Assembly (NCBI GenBank): GCA_965221215.1 | Contig: OZ244872.1 | Location: 3,286,001-3,350,000 of the forward strand | Reading direction: 5' to 3' | DNA length: 64,000 bases | Origin: Aldehydirespirator sp965221215 | GTDB taxonomy: Bacteria; Actinomycetota; Acidimicrobiia; Acidimicrobiales; Aldehydirespiratoraceae | Notes under the pieces: model-generated | Database searches by the model: none | What the model was told of the DNA's origin: nothing | The model's input: the letters and a program-made list of their open reading frames with translations, nothing else | Program-made: the position numbers and the translations under genes | Shown here: one piece after another, positions 25,064 through 32,556 of the stretch | How positions within the stretch are numbered: the stretch's first letter is position 1 | Layout of the letters: every line of letters starts with the position of its first letter

Positions 25064-26511
25064 GACGCCGGATCCAGGCTCTCGGAAGCCGCGGTGGATG
25101 CGTCGCGGGCGCCGGAGCGCAGGCTCCAAGTGGCCAGCGCGCCCGCCACCACGATGATCAGCCCGGCCAGCCACATCGTCAGGCGCACGCCGGGCAGCTC
25201 CACCCGGGCCCCCAGCACCGACACCGACCCGTCCCACCAGCGCTGCGACAGGCCGTCGAGCAGGTCGGCCAGCACGCCGCCCACCGCCAGCGCGATCAGC
25301 ACACACAGCCGCACCAGCACCAGCAGGGCCGAGAACACCCGGCCCCGGACCTCGTTGTCCACATTCTCATGCAACAGGGTGAAGCCGAGCACATACGACG
25401 GCCCGGCCAGCATCCCCAGCAGCACCACCAGCGGGATCATCAGCGACAGCCGGTCCACCGAAGCGGCCGCCAGAAGCACCGTGCCCGCGCCGATCAGCGC
25501 CGAGGTGAAGCCGCGGGTGCGGTTGATGCGGTTCTGCAGCGCCGAGGCCGACCCGACGCCGACGGCCATGCCCACCCCGAGCGAGAACAGCACGGCGTGG
25601 AAGTCGGCCTCGCGCCCCACGATCACCTCGTCCACGAACCGGGCCCCCAGCAGGAACACCATGCCCGCACCCATGACCGCGGTGGCCAGCCCCACGTTCA
25701 CCGACCGCACGATCGGGTTCTTGCCCACCAGCCGCCAGCCCTCGCGCAGCTCGCGGATGGCGCCGCCGAGATCGAGGCTGCCCCGCTTGCCGGCCCGACG
25801 CTCGTCGCGGCTGCGGGTCGGGATGGCGATGCGCCAGATGATCAGCGCGGTGACCAGGAACGACAGCCCGTCCACGTAGAAGGCCAGGCCCTCCTCGTTG
25901 AGCCGCAGGGTGGTCACCCAGCCCTCGTCCGACATCGCCTCGGCCGCTTTGGCCAGCAGCGCGGCCAGGCCGGCGGCCACCGGGAACATGCCGTAGGCGG
26001 CGGCCACGTTGAGCGAGTTGGCCGCGGTGAGCTTGTCGCGGGGCACGAGGTTGGGGACCGTGGCCTCCTTGGCCGGCTGCCACATCATGGTGAGCAGCTC
26101 GAGCAGGACGCTGGCGATCACCAGCCCGACCAGGGTGTCGACGAACGGCAGCGACACCAGCACCGCGGCCCGGCCCAGATCGCAGGCCACCATCACCCGC
26201 TTGCGGTTGAGCCGGTCGACGATCACGCCCACCGCGGTGGCCAAGAAGAAGCCGGGCGCCACTCGGGTGGCCAGCACGATGGCGATGGCGGTGCTGCGCG
26301 ATCCTTCTGGGGCGAGCTGGTCGGCCAGCGCGATGGTGGCGAACAGGCCGAGCCAGTCTCCGGTGGCCGACACCACCTGGGCGATCCACAGCCGGAAGAA
26401 GTCCCGGGTGCCGAAAATCCGCTCCAGGCGGCCCGCGGGCCGGGCAGCCTCGAACGCCTCGTCGAGCCGGAGGCCGGCGGAGGTGCGCGGGTTCGCCTCG
26501 TCCACGGCCAC
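25060..26511 (-). CDS. MFS transporter upstream of tmk
   Basis: 483 residues with about 12 helices, major facilitator superfamily (MFS_3/enterobactin-exporter-like group: FRLWIAQVVSATGDWLGLFATIAL; DRLNRKRVMVACDLGRA). The substrate is unknown. An acidic N-terminal tail precedes helix 1, and a polar linker sits between the two halves (TRSRDERRAGKRGSLDLG). First gene of an overlapping operon with tmk and holB, an association with DNA precursor synthesis that may simply be shared transcription. Confidence 0.82.
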   Translation of the reverse strand: MAVDEANPRTSAGLRLDEAFEAARPAGRLERIFGTRDFFRLWIAQVVSATGDWLGLFATIALADQLAPEGSRSTAIAIVLATRVAPGFFLATAVGVIVDRLNRKRVMVACDLGRAAVLVSLPFVDTLVGLVIASVLLELLTMMWQPAKEATVPNLVPRDKLTAANSLNVAAAYGMFPVAAGLAALLAKAAEAMSDEGWVTTLRLNEEGLAFYVDGLSFLVTALIIWRIAIPTRSRDERRAGKRGSLDLGGAIRELREGWRLVGKNPIVRSVNVGLATAVMGAGMVFLLGARFVDEVIVGREADFHAVLFSLGVGMAVGVGSASALQNRINRTRGFTSALIGAGTVLLAAASVDRLSLMIPLVVLLGMLAGPSYVLGFTLLHENVDNEVRGRVFSALLVLVRLCVLIALAVGGVLADLLDGLSQRWWDGSVSVLGARVELPGVRLTMWLAGLIIVVAGALATWSLRSGARDASTAASESLDPAS

Positions 26512-26573
26512 GAGGCTACGGCAGCCACGGTCGCCGCGATGAGTCTTCGGCGTCCGCCCCGTCGGGTGAGCGA

Positions 26574-26579
26574 TAGTCT
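26574..26579 (+). promoter_or_regulatory. Putative -10 element of tRNA-Thr
   Basis: TAGTCT lies 18 bases before the tRNA 5' end, giving a predicted transcription start about 6 bases ahead of it. Confidence 0.4.
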
Positions 26580-26591
26580 TGGCGGGCGCAG

Positions 26592-26664
26592 GCCCGAATA
26601 GCTCAGCCGGTAGAGCGACGCTCTCGTAAAGCGTAGGTCAGGGGTTCAAATCCCCTTTCGGGCT
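26592..26664 (+). tRNA. tRNA-Thr (anticodon CGT)
   Basis: A full cloverleaf folds by eye: acceptor GCCCGAA with TTCGGGC, D arm GCTC/GAGC, anticodon stem ACGCT/AGCGT with loop CTCGTAA (anticodon CGT, reads ACG), T arm AGGGG/CCCCT with loop TTCAAAT. Discriminator T; CCA is not encoded. Confidence 0.96.
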
Positions 26665-26741
26665 CCCATGACACCTTCATGGCCGAGCCATCTACACTGC
26701 GGCTCCATGATCCTCGTTGGACCGGCGCACAGGGGGCGGCG

Positions 26742-26873
26742 ATGATCGTTGCGGGCGTGGTATGGCACTTCTGGATCGCCGTGCCGCTCGCCGTGGTCGC
26801 CATCGTGTCGATAGTGGCGACCATCGCCGGCTACCTCCAGAAGGTCACCTACAAGCGGTACCCGAGGGACTGA
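26742..26873 (+). CDS. Small membrane protein
   Basis: 43 residues from ATG 26742 (MIVAGVVWHFWIAVPLAVVA and onward), one long or two short hydrophobic segments, and a basic end KRYPRD. GGGGCGG sits just ahead. An alternative ATG at 26679 would give 64 residues, but its extra residues are polar and a TACACT -10 box (26693-26698) lies after it, which favours the shorter form. A 12-codon ORF (ATG 26707, MILVGPAHRGRR) ends on ATGA with the chosen start. Function unknown. Confidence 0.55.
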   Translation: MIVAGVVWHFWIAVPLAVVAIVSIVATIAGYLQKVTYKRYPRD

Positions 26874-26881
26874 GCCCCCGC

Positions 26882-28033
26882 ATGGGAACCTGCGCCGAGG
26901 GTCCCGCCGATCTTGACGACCCCATCGACCTTGACGACTCCGTCGACCCTGACGGTTCTGCCGACGCTTATGACCCCATCGACTGGGAGCTGGCCCGGCG
27001 GGTGGCGCTGCGCACCGCCCGGCGCGAGCCCTACGCCGCGCCGCAATGGCGCCACGGTCTGGCCGAGGACTTCGCCGGCTGCACCGAGCGGGCCGAGGCG
27101 CTGGTGGCCGACTGCACCGGCCTGCGGTCGCGGTCGGGACCGGCCCGGGGCCGGGTCACCGACCGGGTCGGCTGGATCGACGCCAATCTGGCCTCGTTCC
27201 AGCGTCTGCTGAGGCCCCTGGCGGCCAAGCTCGGCAGCGACTCCGAGTCGAGGCTGGCCCCGATCACCCGGCGGGCGGCCGGCGCCGAACTGGGCGTCAT
27301 GCTGGGCTGGATGTCCACCCGGGTGCTGGGCCAGTACGACCTGCTCGTCATCGAGGACGACAAGCCCGAGGACCAGGACATCGTCTACTACGTGGCCCCC
27401 AACGTGCTGGCGCTGGAGAACCGGTACGCCTTCGACCCCGCGCAGTTCCGGCTCTGGCTGGCGATCCACGAGGTGACCCACCGGGCCCAGTTCACCGGCG
27501 TGGAGTGGATGCGGCCCCACTTCATCGGCCTGGTCGAGGCGGTGCTCGACTCGGTGGATCCCGACCCGAAGCGGATCGCGGCCGCCGCCCGGCGGGTGGT
27601 GGAGGCCCGCCGCCGGGGCGAGGACCCGCTGGCCGCCGGGGGCCTGATGGCCCTGTTCGCCTCGGAGGCGCAGGTTGAGACCCTGGAGCAGCTGTCGGGG
27701 CTGATGAGCCTGCTCGAGGGCCACGGCGATGTGACCATGGACCGCGCCGGCGAGGGGCTGGTCCCCTCCGCCCCCCGGTTCGGGCGGGTCATGCGCAGGC
27801 GCCGGGAGTCGGTGCGGGGCTTCGCCAAGGTCTTCCAGCGGCTGATCGGCCTCGACGCCAAGATCAAGCAGTACGCCGAGGGCGAGCACTTCATCGAGTC
27901 GGTTGAGGCGGCGGGGGGCGCCGCCCTGCTCGACCGGGTGTGGGAGGCCCCCGAGAACCTCCCGGGAATCGCCGAGATCCGCAGCCCCCAAGACTGGGTG
28001 ACCCGCATGGGCAAGGTCGCCGCCGCGGCGTGA
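26882..28033 (+). CDS. Zinc-dependent metalloprotease, DUF2342 family
   Basis: 383 residues. HEVTH (His196, Glu197, His200) in AIHEVTHRAQFTGVEW is the zinc site; an ALFASEAQVETLEQLSGLMSLLEGHGD segment supplies the further conserved Glu/His. Actinobacterial members are sometimes annotated as coenzyme F420 biosynthesis-associated. The real family start is about IDWELARRVA (residue 34). The 30 residues before it are an acidic repeat of Asp-Asp-Pro-Ile-Asp type whose DNA is made of 12- to 15-bp near-repeats. GTGA overlap with tilS follows. Confidence 0.85.
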   Translation: MGTCAEGPADLDDPIDLDDSVDPDGSADAYDPIDWELARRVALRTARREPYAAPQWRHGLAEDFAGCTERAEALVADCTGLRSRSGPARGRVTDRVGWIDANLASFQRLLRPLAAKLGSDSESRLAPITRRAAGAELGVMLGWMSTRVLGQYDLLVIEDDKPEDQDIVYYVAPNVLALENRYAFDPAQFRLWLAIHEVTHRAQFTGVEWMRPHFIGLVEAVLDSVDPDPKRIAAAARRVVEARRRGEDPLAAGGLMALFASEAQVETLEQLSGLMSLLEGHGDVTMDRAGEGLVPSAPRFGRVMRRRRESVRGFAKVFQRLIGLDAKIKQYAEGEHFIESVEAAGGAALLDRVWEAPENLPGIAEIRSPQDWVTRMGKVAAAA

Positions 28034-28926
28034 GTGGGGCGGCGTCGGGCGTCTGCGTCGATTCGCTGCTGGCTCGCTGCACCTTCCCCGCGGCCGGCTC
28101 GGCGGTGGCCTGCGGGCTGTCGGGCGGCCCCGACTCGGCCGCGCTGGTCGCCCTGGCCCGCGCCGCCGGGCTGGAGGTGACCGTCTGGCATGTGAACCAC
28201 GGCCTGCGCCCTTCGGCCGACGCTGACGCCGAAGCGGCTCGAGCCATCGCGGCCCGTCTCGAGGCGGGCTTCGAGGTGCGCCGGGTGCGGGTCGATCCCG
28301 GCCCCAACCTGGAGGCGAGGGCGCGCTCCGCCCGCTACGAGGCCCTGCCCGACGACGTGCTGGTGGGCCACACCGCCGATGACCGGGCCGAGACCGTGCT
28401 GTTCAACATCGGCCGGGGCTCAGGCCTGGCCGGCGCAGCGGCCCCCCACGCCGGGGTCGGCCGCCCCCTGCTGGGCCTGCGCCGCTACGAGACCCGCGCC
28501 CTGTGCGAGCAACTCGGCCTGGCCACCGCCCACGACCCCATGAACGACGACCCGTCCTTCGCCCGGGTGGCCATACGCAATGAGGTGATGCCCGCACTGG
28601 CCCGAGCGCTGGACCGAGACCCCGTGCCGCTGCTCAATCGCCACGCCGATCTGGCCGCCGAGGCACTGGAGGTGATCGCGGCGCTGGCCTCCGAGCTAGA
28701 CCCCGCCAGCACCGCCGCCCTGGTGGCCGCGCCGAGGGCGGTGGCCTCCGAAGCCCTGCGCACCTGGACCGCCGAGGCCACAGGCACTGTCCCCACAGCC
28801 GCCTCCATCGACCGCGTGCTCGAAGTGGCCGCTGGCCGCAGCATCGCCACCGAGATCACCGGAGGCCACCGAGTAGCCCGCACCGCCGGCCGCCTCCGCA
28901 TAGAACCCCACCCAACCAGACTCTGA
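28030..28926 (+). CDS. tilS: tRNA(Ile)-lysidine synthetase
   Basis: 298 residues. PP-loop ATPase motif GLSGGPDSAAL near the start, then WHVNHGLRPSADADAE and GHTADDRAETVLFNIGRGSG, all TilS signatures. It converts C34 of the AUA-reading tRNA-Ile to lysidine. The C-terminal part is short, as in actinobacterial forms. GTG start overlaps the protease stop. Confidence 0.9.
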   Translation: MSGAASGVCVDSLLARCTFPAAGSAVACGLSGGPDSAALVALARAAGLEVTVWHVNHGLRPSADADAEAARAIAARLEAGFEVRRVRVDPGPNLEARARSARYEALPDDVLVGHTADDRAETVLFNIGRGSGLAGAAAPHAGVGRPLLGLRRYETRALCEQLGLATAHDPMNDDPSFARVAIRNEVMPALARALDRDPVPLLNRHADLAAEALEVIAALASELDPASTAALVAAPRAVASEALRTWTAEATGTVPTAASIDRVLEVAAGRSIATEITGGHRVARTAGRLRIEPHPTRL

Positions 28927-28975
28927 CCACAGACCCGATTCGTCCAGAGCCCCGGCGCGGGTGTATGCAGATCTG

Positions 28976-28985
28976 CTAACGTTAG
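28976..28985 (+). promoter_or_regulatory. Palindromic operator overlapping -10 of mazEF
   Basis: CTAACGTTAG is a perfect 10-bp palindrome. Inside it TAACGT (28977-28982) is a TANNNT -10 box exactly 12 to 7 bases before ATG 28989, so the message would be leaderless. Antitoxin bound here would cover the promoter, the classic self-repression (inference). Confidence 0.55.
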
Positions 28986-28988
28986 TGC

Positions 28989-29183
28989 ATGCAGTCGACG
29001 AGTGTTCGGATTTCCGCCTCTACCCACCGGGAACTCAAGCAGCTTGCGTCGGAGTTGGGGGCAACGGTGGGCGACACCGTCGCGCTTGCGGTGCGCCGGC
29101 TGCGCCAGGAGCGGATCGGCGCCGACCTGCGGACTGAACTCAGCGAAGCCGACAAGGCATGGCTTGATGCTGACCTCGGGTGA
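28989..29183 (+). CDS. mazE: Ribbon-helix-helix antitoxin (MazE-type)
   Basis: 64 residues. STSVRISASTHRELKQLA is a ribbon-helix-helix DNA-binding start, and an acidic C-terminal tail (ELSEADKAWLDADLG) is the part expected to wrap the toxin. It overlaps the toxin gene by 17 bp. Confidence 0.8.
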   Translation: MQSTSVRISASTHRELKQLASELGATVGDTVALAVRRLRQERIGADLRTELSEADKAWLDADLG

Positions 29184-29508
29184 TGTCGTCACGCTCGATC
29201 TAGGCATGCCGGCGGGACGAGAAGCCGGCTTGTTCCGGCTGGCTGTCGTCGTCACTGCTCAGCGAGTGATCGACGCGGGCGCCGCCGTCGTGCATGTGGT
29301 GCCGCTGACATCTCAGCTGCGGGGGTTCGCCTCCGACGTCGAGATCAGCGCCGACTCCTCCAACGGCCTCGATCGCCGTTCGGCGGCTCAGTGCCAGCAC
29401 ATCCGCGCGGTCTCCACCAGCCGCGTCGAGGATCGGCTCGGCAACGTTGGCGCAGTCGTGCTGGCGCAGATCCGAGAAATCTTGGGTCTGATCCTCGATA
29501 CCGTCTGA
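29167..29508 (+). CDS. mazF: MazF-like endoribonuclease toxin
   Basis: 113 residues. SGDVVTLDLGMPAGREAG and FRLAVVVTAQ correspond to the start of the MazF/PemK barrel, VHVVPLTSQLRG to the central strands, and RAVSTSRVEDRLG to the conserved Ser/Thr segment before the last helix. These toxins cleave mRNA. The common G-x-E-x-x-x-x-R-P-x-hhh motif is degenerate (GREAGLFRLAVVV: no Pro), so activity is less certain. ATG 29167 lies inside the antitoxin 3' end. Confidence 0.8.
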   Translation: MLTSGDVVTLDLGMPAGREAGLFRLAVVVTAQRVIDAGAAVVHVVPLTSQLRGFASDVEISADSSNGLDRRSAAQCQHIRAVSTSRVEDRLGNVGAVVLAQIREILGLILDTV

Positions 29509-29547
29509 GCCGGCGGGAACGATACGGGGACGCTCAGTCAGTCCCGG

Positions 29548-29553
29548 TATGGT
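29548..29553 (+). promoter_or_regulatory. Putative -10 element of hpt
   Basis: TATGGT lies 12 to 7 bases before GTG 29560; a leaderless transcript is predicted. Confidence 0.45.
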
Positions 29554-29559
29554 GCGGGG

Positions 29560-30138
29560 GTGGGCCTAGAGGCCGAGCAGCCAGAGGCCGAGCAGACGGT
29601 GACCCCGCCGGGGTCGGTCGGACGGGCCATCATCGGTGCCGACGAGCTGAGGGCTCGGGTGGAGGCGATCGGCGCTGAGATCACCGCCGACTATCAGGGG
29701 CGGCGCCCCCTGCTGGTGGGGGTTCTCAAGGGGGCCTTCGTGTTCATGAGCGACCTGGCCCGGGCCATCGACCTGCCGGTGGAGATCGACTTCATGGCGG
29801 TGTCGTCCTACGGGCTCAGCACGGAGTCGAGCGGCGTGGTCCGCATCATCAAGGACCTCGACACCGATGTGCGCGACCGCCACATCGTGCTGGTGGAGGA
29901 CATCGTCGACTCCGGCCTCACCACCGACTACCTGGCCGAACTGCTGCAGGCCCGCCGTCCGGCCAGTTTCGAGATGTGCGCCCTGCTCGTGCGGGAGGAC
30001 GCCCGCACCGAGGGCATCCGCTACGTCGGGTTCTCGGTGCCCGCCGACTGGCTGGTGGGCTACGGCCTAGACGTGGGGGAGCGCTACCGCGAGCTGCCCT
30101 CGGTGCATCTCTACGACCAAGAGGCGAGCGGGCCGTGA
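29560..30138 (+). CDS. hpt: Hypoxanthine phosphoribosyltransferase
   Basis: 192 residues. PRPP-binding loop HIVLVEDIVDSGLT, GVLKGAFVFMSDL, and FSVPADWLVGYGLD are the family blocks. It salvages hypoxanthine/guanine. The first 20 residues (EAEQPEAEQ) are an acidic low-complexity tail. It starts a three-gene run with GTGA overlaps: hpt, phosphatase-like, panC. Confidence 0.95.
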   Translation: MGLEAEQPEAEQTVTPPGSVGRAIIGADELRARVEAIGAEITADYQGRRPLLVGVLKGAFVFMSDLARAIDLPVEIDFMAVSSYGLSTESSGVVRIIKDLDTDVRDRHIVLVEDIVDSGLTTDYLAELLQARRPASFEMCALLVREDARTEGIRYVGFSVPADWLVGYGLDVGERYRELPSVHLYDQEASGP

Positions 30139-30635
30139 GCAACAAGTGGTCTGAGGGGATCGAGCCTCGGGGCTTCCGATGGATCATCACCGACCGCTTC
30201 GGCGTGTGTGAGCGTCCCGGCGGCTACGGCGCGGGCCACCGGCGGGTGCGGCGCCTCGAGGAGATCATCTGGCTGAGCCGCAACGAGATCGGCCTGATCG
30301 TGAGCATCACGTCGATCCCCTACAACCTCCACGACTACGACGAGCACGGGCTGGCCTACGCCCACCTGCCCTTCTCCGATCCCAGCGACGGCCCGGAGCG
30401 CCTCGAAGAGATCCTCACCACCATCTCCGAACACGACCGGGTGGTGCTCCACCACGACTCGATCGGCGATCGGGTGTCGGGGGTTGTGGCCGGCTACCTG
30501 CTGTGGTCCGGTCTGGTCGACGCCGGACCCGAGGCCATCACCATCGCCGAGCGACTCCTCGAACGCGAGCTCGGACCCCTGGCCCGCGAGCTCGTGTCGA
30601 TGGCTCAACGGCTCAGACCCAGTGCAGATTCGTGA
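30135..30635 (+). CDS. Phosphatase-like protein lacking the catalytic cysteine
   Basis: 166 residues with the layout of a small dual-specificity phosphatase: IGLIVSITSIPYN strand, AYAHLPFSDPSDG (general-acid region), and VVLHHDSIGDRVSGVVAGYLL in place of the PTP loop HCxxxxxR. The Cys is His, while the following Arg is kept. I therefore expect a pseudophosphatase that binds rather than cuts, or another chemistry. GTG start on the hpt stop; stop on the panC GTG. Confidence 0.6.
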   Translation: MSNKWSEGIEPRGFRWIITDRFGVCERPGGYGAGHRRVRRLEEIIWLSRNEIGLIVSITSIPYNLHDYDEHGLAYAHLPFSDPSDGPERLEEILTTISEHDRVVLHHDSIGDRVSGVVAGYLLWSGLVDAGPEAITIAERLLERELGPLARELVSMAQRLRPSADS

Positions 30636-31489
30636 GCACTCTGGTGCTGGAGGCCGCGATCGGCGGCCTGCGGAGCCGGCTTGCTGAGGCCCGGTCGGCC
30701 GGTGGCGCCGTCGGGTTCGTGCCGACCATGGGGTTCCTGCACGCCGGCCACCGCAGCTTGATCGAGCGGGCCCGCGGCGAGAACGACGCGGTGGTGGTGT
30801 CGATCTTCGTCAACCCGCTGCAGTTCAATCCAGGGGAGGACTTCGACTCATATCCCCGCGATCTCGAACGCGATCTCGAACTGTGCGCCACCGCCGGCGC
30901 CGACATCGTGTTCGCCCCCGACCGGAGCGAGATGTATCCCGAGCCGCCGGCCACCACAGTGCGCGTGGGCGCTCTCGCCGATGTGCTGTGCGGCGCCTCC
31001 CGTCCCGGTCACTTCGACGGGGTGGCCACGGTGGTGGCCAAGCTGCTCTCCATCGTGGGGGAGTGCTCGGCCTACTTCGGCGAGAAGGACTTCCAGCAAC
31101 TCGCCATCATCGGCCGGATGGCGGCGGACCTGTCTCTGCCGGTGAGGGTGGTGGGCTGCCCCACCGTGCGCGAGCCCGACGGGCTGGCCCTGTCGAGCCG
31201 CAACGCCTACCTGAGCGACGCCGAGCGCAGCCAGGCGCCGGTGCTGCGGCGGGCTCTTCAGGCCGGAGCGGCCCTGGTGCAGTCGGGCGAGACCAGTGCG
31301 GCCGCGGTCGAGGCCGAGATGGCCGCAGCCATTGCCGCCGCGCCGCTGGCGCAGCTCGACTACACCGCCGCGGTGCCGGCGTCCACCCTGATCGCGGAGG
31401 AACCATTGCAGGGCGAGGTGCGGCTGCTGGCCGCCGCCCGGTTCGGCCAGGCCCGCCTGATCGACAACCTCGGTTGCCGCGCCGGCTGA
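30632..31489 (+). CDS. panC: Pantothenate synthetase
   Basis: 285 residues. FVPTMGFLHAGHRSLI (HIGH-type ATP site), FVNPLQFNPGEDF, YFGEKDFQQLAII and GLALSSRNAYL are the PanC blocks. It joins pantoate and beta-alanine. With coaX downstream it covers two steps of coenzyme A synthesis. The last codons and stop are copied four more times in the following 155 bp. Confidence 0.95.
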   Translation: MSTLVLEAAIGGLRSRLAEARSAGGAVGFVPTMGFLHAGHRSLIERARGENDAVVVSIFVNPLQFNPGEDFDSYPRDLERDLELCATAGADIVFAPDRSEMYPEPPATTVRVGALADVLCGASRPGHFDGVATVVAKLLSIVGECSAYFGEKDFQQLAIIGRMAADLSLPVRVVGCPTVREPDGLALSSRNAYLSDAERSQAPVLRRALQAGAALVQSGETSAAAVEAEMAAAIAAAPLAQLDYTAAVPASTLIAEEPLQGEVRLLAAARFGQARLIDNLGCRAG

Positions 31490-31645
31490 TCGGCCGCGGC
31501 CCCGGCTGATCCGTCGTAGACGGCCGCGGCTGTGCTGGCGGACTGCCCGCAACCGCTGGTCCGCCTCAGCGACGGCATCGGCTGCCGCGCCGGCTGACTC
31601 GCACTGCGGCCCCGGCTGATCCGCACTGCGGCCCCGGCTGATCCG
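31477..31645 (+). repeat. Repeated copies of the panC 3' end
   Basis: The panC end TGCCGCGCCGGCTGA recurs: 31496-31511 as GCGGCCCCGGCTGATC, about 31582-31597 again as TGCCGCGCCGGCTGA, then twice in a perfect 22-bp tandem pair (31601-31622 and 31623-31644). All carry the TGA. No gene lies in this 170-bp stretch apart from the coaX promoter. Confidence 0.7.
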
Positions 31646-31648
31646 CCG

Positions 31649-31654
31649 TATCCT
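31649..31654 (+). promoter_or_regulatory. Putative -10 element of coaX
   Basis: TATCCT lies 12 to 7 bases before GTG 31661; a leaderless transcript is predicted, separating coaX from panC. Confidence 0.45.
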
Positions 31655-31660
31655 GCGGCG

Positions 31661-32458
31661 GTGCTGCTTGCTATCGACGTCGGCAACACGCAGACCGTCG
31701 TCGGCGCCTACGACCTCGGTGCGGTCCACGGCTCCGATCCCGCCGACGGTCTGATCGAGCACTGGAGGCTCTCCACCGACCCGTTGCGCACCGCCGACGA
31801 ACTCGGCGTCGTGATCAGATCGCTGCTCGGCATGATCGACCTCGACTTCGAGTCCGACATCGGTGGCGTGTCGATCTGCTCGGGCGTGCCCCGCCTTCTC
31901 GCCGGGCTGCGGGAGATGGTGCGCCGCCAGCTCGGATTCGCGCCGGTGGTGGTGGGGCCGGGGGTCAAGACCGGCATGCCGATCCACTACGACAACCCCA
32001 AGGAAGTGGGCGCCGACCGGATCGCCAACGCGGTGGCGGCCTACGACCTCTACGGCGGACCCACCGTGGTGGTGGACTTCGGCACCGGCAACAACTTCGA
32101 CGTGATCTCCGCCGACGGCGCCTTCATGGGCGGCGCTATCGCGCCCGGCATCGAGATCAGCCTCGACGCGCTGGTGGGCCGGGCCGCGGCCCTCGGCGCG
32201 GTCGAGCTGACCGAGCCCCGCAGCGTGATCGGCAAGACCACGGTCGAGTCGATCCAGTCCGGCGCGCTGTACGGGTTCACCGCCATGATCGACGGCATGA
32301 ACGCCCGTTTCCTGGCCGAGCTGGGCGAGGCCAACGTGGTGGCCACCGGCGGTCTGGCCCATGTGATCGCCCCCATCTCGCAGACCATCGAGCACGTCGA
32401 GCCGTTCCTCACCCTGCACGGCCTCCGCATCGTCTACGAGCGCAACCAGGACCGATGA
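31661..32458 (+). CDS. coaX: Type III pantothenate kinase
   Basis: 265 residues, ASKHA fold: LLAIDVGNTQTVVG phosphate motif, KTGMPIHYDNPKEVGADRIANAVAA, VVVDFGTGNNFDVI (the usual Thr after Asn is Asn here) and VVATGGLA. It phosphorylates pantothenate. Its stop forms ATGA with a 33-codon mini-ORF ahead of lysS. Confidence 0.93.
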   Translation: MLLAIDVGNTQTVVGAYDLGAVHGSDPADGLIEHWRLSTDPLRTADELGVVIRSLLGMIDLDFESDIGGVSICSGVPRLLAGLREMVRRQLGFAPVVVGPGVKTGMPIHYDNPKEVGADRIANAVAAYDLYGGPTVVVDFGTGNNFDVISADGAFMGGAIAPGIEISLDALVGRAAALGAVELTEPRSVIGKTTVESIQSGALYGFTAMIDGMNARFLAELGEANVVATGGLAHVIAPISQTIEHVEPFLTLHGLRIVYERNQDR

Positions 32459-32556
32459 GCGGCGCAGAGCCCCGATCCGGCGACGGTCCGCCCCGCCCGA
32501 TCCGCCGGCAGCCCGCTGAGCGGCCCGACCGGCCGAATCCGGATGCGGACCGATGA
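32455..32556 (+). other. Coupled mini-ORF bridging coaX and lysS
   Basis: 33 codons starting MSGAEPRSGDG and ending DADR. GGACCGATGAGCGGCG occurs identically at both ends, 98 bp apart (about 32450 and 32548). It resembles both the CoaX end (QDR) and the LysS start (MSGDAQP): a duplicated stop-start junction. Confidence 0.55.

Noticed and set aside
26882..26980. Acidic N-terminal Asp-Pro repeats of the DUF2342 protein as a separate domain
   Set aside because: The DNA is a run of short near-repeats, and the family normally starts at about residue 34; likely slippage-derived extension or a start chosen too early.
31490..31660. Riboswitch before coaX
   Set aside because: The gap is explained by repeats of the panC end, and the -10 box leaves no room for a leader.
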